A stretch of DNA of 64,000 bases, from positions 5,418,010 through 5,482,009 of the forward strand of contig NZ_CP072467.1 in assembly GCF_018437505.1 (NCBI RefSeq), given 5' to 3'. The notes beneath the pieces were generated by a model that ran no database searches, had not been told where the DNA came from, and worked only from the letters and a program-made list of their open reading frames with translations. Each line of letters begins with the position of its first letter. Within the stretch, counting starts at the first letter, position 1. The translations under genes and the position numbers were made by a program. Source of the stretch: Spiractinospora alimapuensis (GTDB taxonomy: Bacteria > Actinomycetota > Actinomycetes > Streptosporangiales > Streptosporangiaceae). Below, piece by piece: positions 51,615 through 60,632 of this stretch.

Positions 51615-54026
51615 GTGACTCCGTGCACCACCTCCGGATGCCAGGGCTCCGTCATGGACGGCTTCTGCGACCAGTGCGGAATGGCCCCGACCGAGACGAC
51701 GACGAGCGCGCCCGACGTCCCGGCGCAGGCGGCACCGATCCATTCCGCGCCGCGACCCGCCCCCGTCGGGGCCAACGGGGAGGCGGTGACCAGTGGAAAC
51801 GGCGACAGCGCACGGGGACTGCCGCCCACCCCCTCGGGGCCGAGCGGCGCCGTGGTCTCGCGGCCGGTGGCGACCAGCGGCTCCCGGCGCAGCCTGCGCG
51901 GCCGTTCGGGGTCGAAGGGGAGCGGTCACTCCGGCCGGCTGAGCGGGCGCAGCGGTACGTCGGCACGGGGCATGCTCGGCGCCGGCATGGTGCAGGTGCC
52001 CTTCGTCGCCACCCGGGACCCCTCCAGCGCGATCATGCGACGGCCCGAGGTGCCCGAGGACGAACGGTACTGCGGCGCCTGCCAGCAACCGGTCGGACGC
52101 AGCCGCGACGGCCGCGCCGGACGCACCGAGGGGTTCTGCCGATCCTGCGGGACACGGTTCTCCTTCACCCCCAAACTCAACCCCGGGGATCGGGTGCAGG
52201 GGCAGTACGAGGTGCTCGGCTGCCTGGCCCACGGGGGGCTGGGGTGGATCTACCTGGCCCGGGACCGCAACGTCGATGACCGCTGGGTCGTGCTCAAGGG
52301 GCTGTTGAACACCGGTGACCTGGAGGCCTACCAGGGAGCGGCCGCCGAACGGTCCTTCCTGGCCGGGGTGGAACACCCCAACATCGTCAAGATCTACAAC
52401 TTCGTTCGTCACCCGGACCCGGTGTCGGGGATGGACACCGGCCACATCGTCATGGAGTACGTCGGGGGCAAGTCCCTGAAGGAGCTCCTCGTCGAGCGGC
52501 GCAAGGAGGGGTCGGGCGACGCGCTGCCGCTGGAGCAGGTCATCGCCTACGCCCTGGAGGTGTTGCGGGCCCTGGGCTACCTCCACAACAAGGGCCTGCT
52601 GTTCTGCGACTTCAAGCCGGACAACGTCATCCAGAGCGAGGAGCAGATCAAGCTGATCGACCTCGGTGGGGTGCGCCGGATCGACGACCAGATCAGCCCC
52701 GTCTACGCGACCCCCGGCTATCGCGTGCCCGAGGCGGAACTGCGGGACCCGGGCCCCACCATCGCGGCCGACCTGTACACGGTGGGCCGGTCCATGGCGG
52801 TGTTGAGCTTCCCATTCAGCTTCGTGCGCGAGCATCCCCACACCATTCCGCCGCGCCACACCGTGCCCCTCCTGGAGGAGCACGAGTCCTACGACCGGTT
52901 CCTGCGGCGTGCCACGGACCCCACCATGGGTAACCGTTTCCAGGACGCCAACGAGATGGCCGAGCAGCTCACCGGCGTGCTCCGCGAGGTCCTGGCACAC
53001 CAGGACGGCCAGCCCCGCCCCGCGACCTCCAACCAGTTCACCGGGGAGAACTTCACCGCGGGAGCCGACAGCGTTTCCACGGGGCGGGTCGACTGGCTGC
53101 TGGAGCTGCCCGACCCGGGCGAGGCGGTCGCCGCCCTGCCGGTGCCGCTGCCCAACCCGGCCGACCCCGCGGCCGACCAGTTCGACGACTTCCTGGACAT
53201 GCCGCCGGCCGACCTCGCCCAGACCCTGCGGTTGCAGGCCGCCGCGACCCCGGAGATCCAGCTCCTGCACGTCTGGGCCCTCATCGCCAATGGTGACCTC
53301 GCCGAGGCGGGGCGCCACCTGCACGAGATCGCCGACGAGCAGCGCGAGGCGAACCAGCCCACCGACTGGCGCCTCGCCTGGTACTGGGCGCTCTACACGT
53401 TGCGGGAAGGACAGTTCACCGACGCGCGACACCGCTTCGACGCCCTGTACAACTACCTGCCGGGTGAGGCCGCGCCCAAGCTCGGCCTGGCGATCGCCAG
53501 CGAGCTCGAGGGACAAAACGCGGCATCCTACTACGACGCCGTGTGGACCACCGACCACACCTACGTCAGCGCCGGGTTCGGGCTCGCCCGCATCCACCTC
53601 TCCGCCAACGGCGACCGGTCCCAGGCGGTCCGGGTCCTGGACACGGTGCCCCAGTTCTCGATCTTCTTCATCCCGGCCCAGATGGCGGCGATCAACGCCC
53701 GGGTCCTCGACACCGGACCGGGGCGCCCCGGGGTGACGGTGGAGGACATCATCGACGCCGGAGCTCGGCTGGAGCGCCTCGGCTTGCAGAGCGAGGCGCA
53801 CAGCCGGCTGGGCGTCCGCGTCCTGACCTCCGCCCTGACCTGGCTGTCCGAAGGAGGCCAGCCGCCGCCGGACGCGGTGCTGCTGGACGACGCCTTCACC
53901 GAGACCGGCGTCCGTGCCCGGTTGGAGAACGCCTTCCGGGACCTCGCCCGGTTCGCCCCGAACGAGCGTGGCGCCTACGAGCTCATCGACAAGGCCAACG
54001 CGGTGCGGCCGAGGACCCTGACATGA
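51615..54026 (+). CDS. pknG: PknG-like serine/threonine protein kinase
   Basis: An 803-residue soluble kinase with the PknG plan. It opens with a zinc ribbon (Cys4, 9, 18, 21; GFCDQCGM), then a disordered Ser/Gly-rich region and a rubredoxin-like motif (Cys153/156 and 175/178). The kinase domain (about 190-490) starts LNPGDRVQGQYEVLGCLAHGG, with ATP-binding Lys228 in VVLKGLL. The catalytic loop is FCDFKPDN (Asp332) and lacks the HRD Arg; DFG is replaced by DLG (349-351), both as in mycobacterial PknG. A TPR-rich C-terminal half follows (IQLLHVWALIANGDLAEAGRHL, PGEAAPKLGLAIASELEG). PknG controls 2-oxoglutarate/glutamate flux through FHA proteins. GTG at 51615 has AAAGGG upstream; ATG at 51597 is an alternative. 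Confidence 0.92.
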   Translation: MTPCTTSGCQGSVMDGFCDQCGMAPTETTTSAPDVPAQAAPIHSAPRPAPVGANGEAVTSGNGDSARGLPPTPSGPSGAVVSRPVATSGSRRSLRGRSGSKGSGHSGRLSGRSGTSARGMLGAGMVQVPFVATRDPSSAIMRRPEVPEDERYCGACQQPVGRSRDGRAGRTEGFCRSCGTRFSFTPKLNPGDRVQGQYEVLGCLAHGGLGWIYLARDRNVDDRWVVLKGLLNTGDLEAYQGAAAERSFLAGVEHPNIVKIYNFVRHPDPVSGMDTGHIVMEYVGGKSLKELLVERRKEGSGDALPLEQVIAYALEVLRALGYLHNKGLLFCDFKPDNVIQSEEQIKLIDLGGVRRIDDQISPVYATPGYRVPEAELRDPGPTIAADLYTVGRSMAVLSFPFSFVREHPHTIPPRHTVPLLEEHESYDRFLRRATDPTMGNRFQDANEMAEQLTGVLREVLAHQDGQPRPATSNQFTGENFTAGADSVSTGRVDWLLELPDPGEAVAALPVPLPNPADPAADQFDDFLDMPPADLAQTLRLQAAATPEIQLLHVWALIANGDLAEAGRHLHEIADEQREANQPTDWRLAWYWALYTLREGQFTDARHRFDALYNYLPGEAAPKLGLAIASELEGQNAASYYDAVWTTDHTYVSAGFGLARIHLSANGDRSQAVRVLDTVPQFSIFFIPAQMAAINARVLDTGPGRPGVTVEDIIDAGARLERLGLQSEAHSRLGVRVLTSALTWLSEGGQPPPDAVLLDDAFTETGVRARLENAFRDLARFAPNERGAYELIDKANAVRPRTLT

Positions 54027-55027
54027 ACGTACGTTCGGCCTGCCCCGCCTGCGACGAGCCGATCATCGCCGACGACGACTTCTGCGAACAGTGCGGACAC
54101 CGCCTCGACGGCACCATCGTGCCCAGCGACCGCTGCACCTGGTGCCAGGGGAGTCTCACCGAGGGGTTCTGCGACCAGTGCGGAATGCGTCAGCGCACGG
54201 AACGGGAACACGCCGAGGTCGACTTCGGGTTCGCCGTGGCCGTCACCGACCGAGGCCTTCGCTACAGCCGCAACGAGGACGCGCAGAAGGTCCTCGCCGT
54301 CCCGGGACGCACCATGGAGGATCCACCCACGGCGGTGGCGGCCGTGGTCAGTGACGGTGTCTCGGCCTCCCCACGCCCCGACGAGGCCGCCGCCGTCGCG
54401 ACCCGCCGTGGGTGCGAGTCGTTGGCGGCGGCCACCGCGACCGGCCGCGACCCCAAAGAGGCCACGTTCGACGCCCTGAACACGGCGGCCGCCGCGGTCG
54501 CGGGCCTCGCGGAGTCGGTCGAGCAGGCGCCCGCATGCACCTACGTCTCCGCGCTCGTCAGCGGTGGAACCGAGTCCTCGCCGTCGATCACCATCGGTTG
54601 GATCGGGGACAGCCGCGCGTACTGGCTGCCCGAGGACCCACACGCGCGTCCCCGCCTCCTCACTCGCGACGACTCCTGGCACGAGTACATGGTCTCCAGC
54701 GGACGTCTCACCGAGGAGCAGGCGAGCGCGTCCGCCAACGCCCACGCCCTCATCGCCTGGCTGGGGGCCGACGCCGTGTCGGTCGACGCCCATGTCGTGA
54801 CCTTCACGCCGCCCGAAGCCGGTGCGTTGGTGCTGTGCAGCGACGGGCTGTGGAACTACCTCCCCACACCAGAGGAGCTCCACGCAGCGATCCCCGACGC
54901 GCGCAGCAGCCCGCGGGACAGCGCCCGATCCAGCGTGAACTTCGCGTTGGAGAAGGGAGGACACGACAACATCACCGTTGTCATCGTTCCCGTGCCCACA
55001 GTCCCGCCCAGTCAAGGGGAGTCGTGA
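54023..55027 (+). CDS. PP2C-type protein phosphatase with two N-terminal zinc ribbons
   Basis: A 334-residue phosphatase, the likely opponent of the kinase just upstream. Two zinc ribbons occupy residues 1-60: Cys7/10/21/24 and Cys38/41/50/53. The second, CQGSLTEGFCDQCGM, is nearly identical to the ribbon at the start of the kinase. The PP2C domain (about 65-325) shows YSRNEDA, VVSDGVSAS, IGWIGDSRAYW, VLCSDGLWNYL and HDNITVVIV with the metal-binding Asp residues. The ATG overlaps the kinase stop (ATGA). Shared ribbons suggest that kinase and phosphatase dock on the same partner or on each other. Confidence 0.92.
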   Translation: MNVRSACPACDEPIIADDDFCEQCGHRLDGTIVPSDRCTWCQGSLTEGFCDQCGMRQRTEREHAEVDFGFAVAVTDRGLRYSRNEDAQKVLAVPGRTMEDPPTAVAAVVSDGVSASPRPDEAAAVATRRGCESLAAATATGRDPKEATFDALNTAAAAVAGLAESVEQAPACTYVSALVSGGTESSPSITIGWIGDSRAYWLPEDPHARPRLLTRDDSWHEYMVSSGRLTEEQASASANAHALIAWLGADAVSVDAHVVTFTPPEAGALVLCSDGLWNYLPTPEELHAAIPDARSSPRDSARSSVNFALEKGGHDNITVVIVPVPTVPPSQGES

Positions 55028-56331
55028 TGAGTCCAGCCGCCCCACAGTTCTCCGTCCACGTCGACCAGAACCGCTACCTGCACCGCGACGCCTCGGAGAT
55101 CCACGCGATCGTGAGCGTCGAGGCGACCGGTGACCACACGACGCCGGCCGGACCGGGTGTCGACGCCTGCCAGGTGATCATCGTCGACGCCTCCGGGTCC
55201 ATGTACGGCAACCGGATCGCCGAAGCCCGCGAGGCGGCCGCCGCCGCCATCGACAGTCTGCGCGACGGGGTGCACTTCGCCATCGTCGCGGGCACCCACC
55301 GGGCGACCATGGTCTATCCCCCCTCCCAGTCCCTCGCGGTGTGCACCGACGAGACCCGTGCCCAGGCTCGGGCGGCCGTGGGGCGGATCGGCGCCGACGG
55401 TGGGACGGCGATGAGTGTGTGGCTCGGCCTCGCACACGAGCTCCTGGCTCCCATGGCCGGCGCCGTGCGGCAGGCGATCCTGCTCACCGACGGCTACAAC
55501 AACGAACCCGGCCACCGGCTGGAGTCCGCCCTCGCCGCGTGTACCGGCGGCTTCGTCTGCCACGCGCGCGGGGTCGGGGTGGACTGGCATGTGGAGGAGC
55601 TGCGGTCCATCTCCTCGGCACTGCTCGGCTCCATCGACATCATCCCCGACCCCGCCGGCTTGGTGGAGGACTTTCGGGCGATGACGGAGGAGGCCATGGG
55701 CAAGTCGGTTCCCGACGTCGCCCTGCGGGTGTGGACCCCGCAGGGGGCCACCATCCAGTTCGTCAAGCAGGTGTCACCCACCGTGGAGGACCTCACCCAG
55801 CGGCGCGAGGACGTCGACGAGCGTACGGGGGACTACCCGACCCCGGCGTGGGGGGAGGAGAGCCGCGAGTACCACCTGTGTGTCCGGGTGCCACCGAGCG
55901 AGGTCGGCCGCCAGATGCGCGCCGCCTGGGTGCGGCTGGTGCGGGCCGACGGAGAGGGCACCGTTCTGGGCAGTGGCAACGTCCTGGCCGAGTGGACTGA
56001 CGACCAGCGGCGGGCCACCGAGATCAATAAGCGCGTCGCGCACTACACCGGTCAGGTGGAGCTGGCGTCGGCGATCCAGGAGGGCCTGCGTGCCCACCGG
56101 GAGGGCGACGCCGCGACCGCCACCTTCCGGCTGGGGAGGGCGGTGCAGCTCGCCTATGAGCACGGTGACCAGGCCAAGGCCGAGCAGTTGGCGGAGGTCG
56201 TGGTCGTGGAGGACGCCCGCAGCGGCACGGTGCACCTGAAGCCGAACATCGACCCCGCCAAGGAGATGTCCCTGGACACCCGCTCGTCACGCACGGTCCC
56301 GCTCTCGATCTCCAGGAACAAGCAGGCCTAG
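55027..56331 (+). CDS. von Willebrand factor A-domain protein
   Basis: A 434-residue soluble protein. After an N-terminal beta segment (FSVHVDQNRYLHRDASEIHAIVSV) comes a VWA domain (about 48-220) with a complete MIDAS: DASGS, Thr in DGGTAM and LLTDGYN. The C-terminal half is a beta-sandwich-like region (YHLCVRVPPSEVGRQMRAAWVRLV) and a helical end (ASAIQEGLRAHREGDAATATFRLGRAVQLAYEHGDQAKAEQLAE) that resembles a TPR. VWA proteins bind partners through the metal site, so it is probably an adaptor in the phospho-signalling complex. ATG overlaps the phosphatase stop by one base (TGATG), with AGGGGAG upstream. Confidence 0.9.
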   Translation: MSPAAPQFSVHVDQNRYLHRDASEIHAIVSVEATGDHTTPAGPGVDACQVIIVDASGSMYGNRIAEAREAAAAAIDSLRDGVHFAIVAGTHRATMVYPPSQSLAVCTDETRAQARAAVGRIGADGGTAMSVWLGLAHELLAPMAGAVRQAILLTDGYNNEPGHRLESALAACTGGFVCHARGVGVDWHVEELRSISSALLGSIDIIPDPAGLVEDFRAMTEEAMGKSVPDVALRVWTPQGATIQFVKQVSPTVEDLTQRREDVDERTGDYPTPAWGEESREYHLCVRVPPSEVGRQMRAAWVRLVRADGEGTVLGSGNVLAEWTDDQRRATEINKRVAHYTGQVELASAIQEGLRAHREGDAATATFRLGRAVQLAYEHGDQAKAEQLAEVVVVEDARSGTVHLKPNIDPAKEMSLDTRSSRTVPLSISRNKQA

Positions 56332-56382
56332 TCTGTCGCGTGTCCTGACGAGCATGAACAGCGGTGTAGGGAGGTAACAGCC

Positions 56383-57105
56383 ATGCCGAAGTGTCCGGCT
56401 GGCCACGAGTCGACCGACGACGAGTGGTGCCACGTGTGTGGACTCGGGCTGGCGGCGCCGCCGATGGGACCTCCCATCTCCACCGACCCGCCCGAGACGT
56501 TCGCCGGGGCACCCGCCTCGTCGGCCGCGGCGTCCGCCCCGCCCCCCACCCCGGCGGCACCTGCCGGTTCGCCCTCGAGCCAGTACTGTCCCGACTGCGG
56601 TCTGGAGCGCACCGGGAACTTCTGTGAGGGCTGCGGGTTCGCGTTCAACGAGCCACTGCGACACGTCTCCGGCGGCCAGCCCACGTCGGGCGGCATGTCA
56701 GTGGTGTGGACGGCGATCGTCGCCGCGGAGCCGGGGTACTTCCAGATCCTCGCCGACCGTGGATTCCTCGACCCGCAGGTGGTCCGGTTCCCCTCCCGGG
56801 CACCCCAGCGGCGGATCCGCCTCGTGGGCGACCTGATCCGTGTCGGTCGGCGAAACACCGCACGCGGCGTCGACCCCGAGATCGACCTGTCGGAGGCGAC
56901 GGGGGATCCGGCGATCTCACACCGGCACGCCGAGCTGCGTGCCCGTCCCGACGGTACGTGGGTCGTCGTCGACGTGGGTTCCTCCAACGGGACGGCCGTG
57001 AACGACACCGAGAAACACATCACCCCCAACGCGGAGGTCGCGTTGAAGGACGGCGACCGGATCTTCCTCGGCGCCTGGACAGTCATCACCTTGCGGAGAG
57101 GGTGA
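56383..57105 (+). CDS. FHA-domain protein with zinc ribbons
   Basis: A 240-residue phosphothreonine-binding protein. N-terminal Cys pairs (KCPAGHESTDDEWCHVCGLG) and a second ribbon (YCPDCGLERTGNFCEGCGF) flank a Pro/Ala linker. The FHA domain (about 145-240) contains RVGRR, ISHRHAEL and VDVGSSNGTAVN, with the Arg, Ser/His and Asn that read phosphothreonine. By analogy to GarA/OdhI, the FHA targets of PknG, it is the prime candidate substrate and effector of the kinase. It differs from those by its zinc ribbons and lack of an obvious N-terminal TTV phosphosite; whether it binds 2-oxoglutarate dehydrogenase is unknown. The ATG follows GGGAGGTAAC. Confidence 0.9.
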   Translation: MPKCPAGHESTDDEWCHVCGLGLAAPPMGPPISTDPPETFAGAPASSAAASAPPPTPAAPAGSPSSQYCPDCGLERTGNFCEGCGFAFNEPLRHVSGGQPTSGGMSVVWTAIVAAEPGYFQILADRGFLDPQVVRFPSRAPQRRIRLVGDLIRVGRRNTARGVDPEIDLSEATGDPAISHRHAELRARPDGTWVVVDVGSSNGTAVNDTEKHITPNAEVALKDGDRIFLGAWTVITLRRG

Positions 57106-57112
57106 ACCCCCC

Positions 57113-58699
57113 ATGTCAGTAGGCGCGACAGAGGCCGACAGGGCCGCCCAACGCGCGTACCAGCAGGCGCGGCAGGCACGCCTGTACCCCACCCGGCTGT
57201 TGCCCTCCCACACACCGGGACGGCTGCGATGGATGAGCGGCATCAGCGTCGTCGCGGTAGCGGTCCTGCTCGCGGTCGCCTGGAGCTTCGTGTCCTGGGC
57301 GCAGGACAGTGTCACGCTCATCGGAAGTGAGGCCGGACCTCGGGCGTCCAGTTCCGCCGAGCTGTACCACGCGTTGGCCGAGATGGACAACCAGGTCGCC
57401 CGTGTCGTCCTGATCGACAGCACCAGCGGAGTCAACGGAGCCGACCAGAACGGGGTAGAGGACGACGGACAGGCCACGGGCGACGCCGACGCGGACCGGA
57501 GTGAAGCGCTGGACCTCTACGAGGAGCGGCGCACCGAGGCGAACCGGGCGGCGCTGGAGACCAGCAGCCTCACCGCCGGCGACGACGAGGCCGTCGCCAC
57601 GATGGGCGAGATCCTCGACGGGGTCGGCCACTACGAACGGCTCGCCGCCGAGGTGCTGCTGCTCAGTGCCGAGTCCAACGGCGACGAGACGGTCAGCGCC
57701 GAGGTGCGGGAACTCTACGCGGAGGCGACCGACCACATGCGCGAGGAGGTGCTCCCCAAGGCGTACAACCTGAGCCTGGAGAGCACGTCCATCATCCGTG
57801 CCGCCACCGAGGAGGGCGACGCCACCCTGCAGCGGGGCCAACTCCTCGTCGCGTTGACCGGCGTCGTCGTGATCGCCACGCTGGTGATCCTCCAGCTCTA
57901 CGTCCGCGCGAAGTTCCGTCGGCGACTGAGTCCGGCACTGCTCGCGGCGAGCGTGGTCGTGGCCGTGATGGCTGTGGGCACCCTCAACTCCCTCGCCGTC
58001 GTCTCCTCCGACCTGCGCTCCGCGACCGACGACGGCCTCGACAGCGAGGTCCGGCTCGCCCAGGCACGGGCCATCAGCGCGGCCACCAACGGTGACCAGA
58101 CCCGGTACCTGATCGACAGCGCACGAGCGGACACCTACGAACAGACCTACCTGGAGGCCTCGCAGAGCGTCCTCTTCGTCCCCGGCGACAGCGTCGACAC
58201 CTTCGCGGAGGCGGCGGAGGCCGCGGTCGCGGAGTACCGGGGCGAGAGTCACGACACGGCGCTGTTCGACGAGATCGTCGAACAGCAGCCCGACGGAATG
58301 CTCGGCCTGCTCGGCGAGCACGCGAGCACCCAGGAGCTCACCGAGGAGCAGCGGGACGGAGTGGAGAGCGTCCTGGAGGCCTACCTCCAGGTCCGTCAGG
58401 CGGACCTGGAGATGCGGGACTCCTCCACCCTGCTCGACGCGGCCGAGCTCCGGCTCGACGAGAGCGACGACGGACTCGCCGGGGCGCAGCTCGCCTACGA
58501 AGCCGAACTGACCGAGCTCATCGAGGTCCACAACGAGACCTTCGTGGAGGCGGTGGACAGCGCGAACTCCGAGCTGGGCTCGTCCAACGTGATCCTCCCG
58601 GTGGGGGCGGTCCTCGCCGCGGCGCTCGTCGTCTTCGGGGTCCGGCCCCGCATCGTCGAGTACACACAGAATCGGCGCGAAACCGAAGGGACGGAGTGA
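57113..58699 (+). CDS. GlnX-like four-TM membrane transducer
   Basis: A 528-residue membrane protein with four predicted helices: about 44-63, 244-264, 276-297 and 493-512. Two extracytoplasmic helical regions (about 64-243 and 298-492) lie between them, each rich in acidic residues and heptads, like the sensory helices of chemoreceptors. No kinase or HAMP motif is present. In Corynebacterium and Mycobacterium, GlnX with this topology connects the binding protein GlnH to PknG across the membrane. Order FHA-GlnX-GlnH here supports the same role. ATG starts seven bases after the FHA stop. The name GlnX is inferred from topology and context; sequence divergence in this family is high. Confidence 0.8.
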   Translation: MSVGATEADRAAQRAYQQARQARLYPTRLLPSHTPGRLRWMSGISVVAVAVLLAVAWSFVSWAQDSVTLIGSEAGPRASSSAELYHALAEMDNQVARVVLIDSTSGVNGADQNGVEDDGQATGDADADRSEALDLYEERRTEANRAALETSSLTAGDDEAVATMGEILDGVGHYERLAAEVLLLSAESNGDETVSAEVRELYAEATDHMREEVLPKAYNLSLESTSIIRAATEEGDATLQRGQLLVALTGVVVIATLVILQLYVRAKFRRRLSPALLAASVVVAVMAVGTLNSLAVVSSDLRSATDDGLDSEVRLAQARAISAATNGDQTRYLIDSARADTYEQTYLEASQSVLFVPGDSVDTFAEAAEAAVAEYRGESHDTALFDEIVEQQPDGMLGLLGEHASTQELTEEQRDGVESVLEAYLQVRQADLEMRDSSTLLDAAELRLDESDDGLAGAQLAYEAELTELIEVHNETFVEAVDSANSELGSSNVILPVGAVLAAALVVFGVRPRIVEYTQNRRETEGTE

Positions 58700-58702
58700 G
58701 TG

Positions 58703-59653
58703 ATGCCGGCCATGGGTAGACGGCGACACGCCCCACTGGTGATGGCTCTGGCGGTCCTCGCGTCGTCGGGGTGCTCGGCCCTCGCCGCGGAGAAGGAGTC
58801 CATCCTCGACCAGGACGGTCTGGTGATCGGGGTCAAGGCCGACCAGCCGGGGCTGGGGCTGGAGGTGTCGGAGGGGCAGTTCGAGGGATTCGACGTCGAC
58901 GTCGCCACCTACATCGCCGACCACCTCGGTTTCGAGGAGTCCGACCTGCGGTTCGTCGAGGTCCCCTCGGCGGCGCGCGAATACGTCCTGATGAAGGGCG
59001 AGGTCCCCGACGACGAGCTTCCCGACGTCGACGACGAGGTCATCGACGGTCTCGAGGCCGACGAGGTGGACATGGTCATCGCCACGTACTCCATCACCCC
59101 GGCACGCGGTCGGATGGTGAACTTCGCCGGGCCGTACTACGTGGCGCGCCAGGACATCATGACGCAGGCGGGCGATGAGTCGGTGGACGACGTTCGCGAC
59201 CTGGACGGCACCACCATCTGTCAGGGCGCGGGGTCCAACTCCGCCAACCGCATCGTCGAGGGGCGGGGCGTCGACGCGGCCATCGAGGAGCCGCCCACCT
59301 ACGGTGAGTGCTTCGACATGCTGGAGGACGGCTCGGTCGACGCGGTGTCCACCGACGACCTGATCCTCGCCGGATTCGCGCTGGACAACCCCACGGCGTT
59401 CCGGATGGTCAACGCGCCATTCACCGCGGAACGCTATGGTGTGGGGCTGCGGCAGTCCGACGTGGCGGGATGTGAGGAGGTCAACCGTGCGATCACGTCC
59501 ATGTATCGCACGGAAGCCGCCAACGGCGCGGACGAGGACGACGACTCGGACGAGGGGGACATCTCACCAGCGCAACAGATGCTGGAGCAGTGGTTCGGCG
59601 AGACCGGTCTGGAGCTCACGACCTCGGTACCACAGTTCGACGGATGCGGCTGA
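58703..59653 (+). CDS. glnH: GlnH-like substrate-binding lipoprotein
   Basis: A 316-residue periplasmic-binding-protein-type lipoprotein. A signal peptide (APLVMALAVLASSGCS) ends at a lipobox-like SSGC. The type II binding fold follows: LVIGVKADQPGLGLE, FEGFDVDVATYIADHLGF, then MVIATYSITPARGRMVNFAGPYYVARQDIM and the ATSITPxR-type ligand motif typical of amino-acid (glutamate/aspartate) binders. An acidic insert (ANGADEDDDSDEGDIS) near the C-terminus is unusual. No ABC permease is encoded nearby, which favours sensing over transport, as with mycobacterial GlnH. ATG at 58703 sits just past the GlnX stop; GTG at 58700 is also possible. Confidence 0.88.
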   Translation: MPAMGRRRHAPLVMALAVLASSGCSALAAEKESILDQDGLVIGVKADQPGLGLEVSEGQFEGFDVDVATYIADHLGFEESDLRFVEVPSAAREYVLMKGEVPDDELPDVDDEVIDGLEADEVDMVIATYSITPARGRMVNFAGPYYVARQDIMTQAGDESVDDVRDLDGTTICQGAGSNSANRIVEGRGVDAAIEEPPTYGECFDMLEDGSVDAVSTDDLILAGFALDNPTAFRMVNAPFTAERYGVGLRQSDVAGCEEVNRAITSMYRTEAANGADEDDDSDEGDISPAQQMLEQWFGETGLELTTSVPQFDGCG

Positions 59654-59794
59654 GAACGTCTTCCTCGGTCGGGAATCCGCAATGAGTGGGAAACTGGGGC
59701 CGGGGACGACTATCGTCCGGACTTGGCACCTGTACTGGGAGCGACCGATCGCGCTTCCCAGTTATCACCCGACGGTTCTGGAGCCCCGTTGACC

Positions 59795-60493
59795 ATGGTC
59801 ATCGCCCACCGAGGCGACCCACACAACCACCGGGAGAACACGCTTCCCGCGCTGCGGGCGGCGCTCGACGCCGGCGCCGACGCCCTCGCGATCGACGTCG
59901 GACTGACGCGTGACGGCCACGTCGTCGTCCTGCACCACGACGCTCTGCGCCGAGTATGGGGACAGGCGCGGGAGTTGGCCGACGCGTCGTTCACCGACCT
60001 CGCGATGCTGAGTCGCGGCGGCCTGCGGATCCCGACCCTCCTGGAGGTGCTCTCGGAGTTCGCGCGTCCCGGGAGCCCACCGTTGATCCTCAACGTTCCC
60101 ACGGTGGAGACGGCCCTCGCGGCGGACCTCGCCGTTCGGGAGTACTCACGGACGGATCGCACCATCCTCCTGGGACCCCACGAACCCCTCCGGGCCCTGC
60201 GCGCCCGCCAGACTCCAACGTCGTTGGCGTTGACCTGGCAGGAGCAGGGGCTGCCACCACCGGAGCTGTGGGAGACGCTGCGTCCCGCGTGGTTCAGCGC
60301 GTTCCACGCGACGCTCGCCCCGGACCTGGTGGCGGAACTGCGGCGGCGCGGACACGGCGTTCTCGCCTGGCTCGTCAGCGATCACAACGACATGGCACGG
60401 CTGTTGCAGATGAACGTCGACGGGATCCTGACCGACCGGCCCGGGGAGCTCGCGCCGCTCGCGCGCCGCTACTCCTCGCCGGCCGTCGGCTAG
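59795..60493 (+). CDS. Glycerophosphodiester phosphodiesterase-family protein
   Basis: About 232 residues with the GDPD TIM-barrel pattern. MVIAHRGDPHNHRENTLPAL supplies the first His, Arg and Glu. ALAIDVGLTRDGHVVVLHHDAL carries the metal-binding Asp and the catalytic His, although the usual E-x-D-V reads AIDV (Glu replaced by Ile or shifted), so activity should be viewed with care. The second half is more diverged (WFSAFHATLAPDLVAELRRRGHGVLAWLVSD, then DGILTDRPGEL). Expected to release glycerol-3-phosphate from glycerophosphodiesters. Start uncertain: TTG at 59789, seven bases after GGAG, or ATG at 59795. It may have its own promoter after the GlnH gene (TATCGT near 59710). Confidence 0.85.
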   Translation: MVIAHRGDPHNHRENTLPALRAALDAGADALAIDVGLTRDGHVVVLHHDALRRVWGQARELADASFTDLAMLSRGGLRIPTLLEVLSEFARPGSPPLILNVPTVETALAADLAVREYSRTDRTILLGPHEPLRALRARQTPTSLALTWQEQGLPPPELWETLRPAWFSAFHATLAPDLVAELRRRGHGVLAWLVSDHNDMARLLQMNVDGILTDRPGELAPLARRYSSPAVG

Positions 60494-60632
60494 GCGGGCC
60501 CTGGGCGCCGCCACGGCGTCGAACGGGACATCCGGTATGGACCAAGGCGTAGCCGGACGGAGCCCAACGTTGGGGTGGGCCCCCTACGTTGGTCAGTGTT
60601 TCGCACCCCCATGACCTCGATACTGTCGGGTC

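Noticed and set aside
51594-53801. A 735-codon minus-strand frame opposite the PknG-like kinase
   Set aside because: Shadow frame; low-complexity His/Val/Gly-rich product, while the plus strand has unambiguous kinase motifs.
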